From Jiella pacifica (GTDB lineage: Bacteria > Pseudomonadota > Alphaproteobacteria > Rhizobiales > Rhizobiaceae): DNA of 64,000 nucleotides. Numbering within the stretch: the first letter of the stretch is position 1; every line of letters starts with the position of its first letter. Under the pieces are notes generated by a model that saw only the letters and a program-made list of their open reading frames with translations, made no database searches and was not told the origin of the DNA. The position numbers and the translations under genes were made by a program. Below, in pieces: positions 63,924 through 64,000 of the stretch. The stretch is from positions 179,511 to 243,510 of the forward strand of contig NZ_JAAAMG010000007.1 in assembly GCF_010500815.1 (NCBI RefSeq). The letters are read 5' to 3'.

Positions 63924-64000
63924 ATGGGACCGTCACCATCAAGGAAGTCCGCAGGGCCGCGTGATGCGGCCACCAAGGTTGCGCATCATCGCCTGAGTGT
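63924..64000 (+). CDS. Transposase, IS481-like, N-terminal fragment running off the window
   Basis: An AAGGAGG site eight bases upstream precedes the ATG. The 25 visible residues, ending KVAHHRLSVL-like (KVAHHRLSV), match from memory the start of IS481-type transposases, which continue into a helix-turn-helix. Only the first 77 bases are in the window, so intactness, and the inverted repeats, cannot be checked. Confidence 0.5.
   Translation, partial: MGPSPSRKSAGPRDAATKVAHHRLS

Overview
The window is high-GC DNA packed with long genes, very many of them ABC and TRAP importers, GntR/LysR/AraC/TetR regulators and small-molecule catabolic enzymes. This is the usual look of a metabolically versatile alphaproteobacterium of the Hyphomicrobiales (Rhizobiales) type. 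Two things support that placement: the HutC/HutF arrangement, and an intergenic palindrome at 11161-11208 that resembles a repeat I recall as common in Rhizobiales. I cannot name a genus. I saw no rRNA, tRNA or CRISPR array. Everything below is from reading the sequence; no database search was run.

Layout. (1) 1-5.6 kb: a histidine-utilisation block with hutF, a polar amino acid ABC importer (SBP, two permeases, ATPase) and a HutC-type GntR/UTRA repressor. Two matching 16-bp operator-like sites lie before hutF and before the SBP. (2) 5.6-8.3 kb: a 903-residue Sel1-repeat protein with its own promoter. (3) 8.4-15.1 kb: a TRAP importer (dctP-Q-M), a tiny one-helix membrane protein, an IlvD/Edd sugar-acid dehydratase and an RraA-like aldolase, divergent from a GntR/FCD regulator. 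(4) 15.2-23.5 kb: a siderophore-use locus with a TonB receptor, an AraC regulator, a Fes/IroE-like esterase and a complete ferri-siderophore ABC importer. (5) 23.5-24.8 kb: a soluble class III adenylate cyclase. (6) 25-37 kb: hydantoinase/oxoprolinase A and B with an opine-dehydrogenase-like protein on the minus strand. Facing away from them on the plus strand are a GntR regulator, an S33 peptidase and a complete oligopeptide/nickel-type ABC importer. The same perfect palindrome (ATTGGCGCCAAT core) precedes both arms, so one regulator probably controls the whole block. (7) 37-40 kb: a flavin monooxygenase and a carboxymuconolactone-decarboxylase/AhpD-like pair. (8) 40-42.7 kb: a LysR regulator divergent from a Cds1-type cysteine desulfhydrase, then a scrap yard of IS3 transposase and OppD remnants. 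(9) 42.7-49 kb: an M19-family protein with a changed metal site, a full Liv-type ABC importer and a TetR regulator. Two copies of a shared motif flank tetR. (10) 49.7-62.2 kb: a one-direction cluster of a ThDP enzyme, a spermidine/putrescine-type ABC importer, an Asp/Glu/hydantoin racemase, two NodB-fold deacetylases (one apparently catalytically dead), an M20 amidohydrolase and a ureidoglycine-aminohydrolase-like bicupin. It is followed by a LysR regulator divergent from a GlcD-like FAD oxidase. This reads as a ureide- or hydantoin-like catabolic pathway. (11) 62.2-64 kb: a truncated TRAP binding protein, an AT-richer DUF3800-like gene and the start of an IS481-type transposase. This looks like the edge of an acquired or rearranged region.

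The most interesting candidates for something undescribed are the palindrome-controlled oxoprolinase/opine-dehydrogenase/peptide-import block (25-37 kb) and the ureide-like cluster with its paired active and inactive deacetylases (49.7-62.2 kb).
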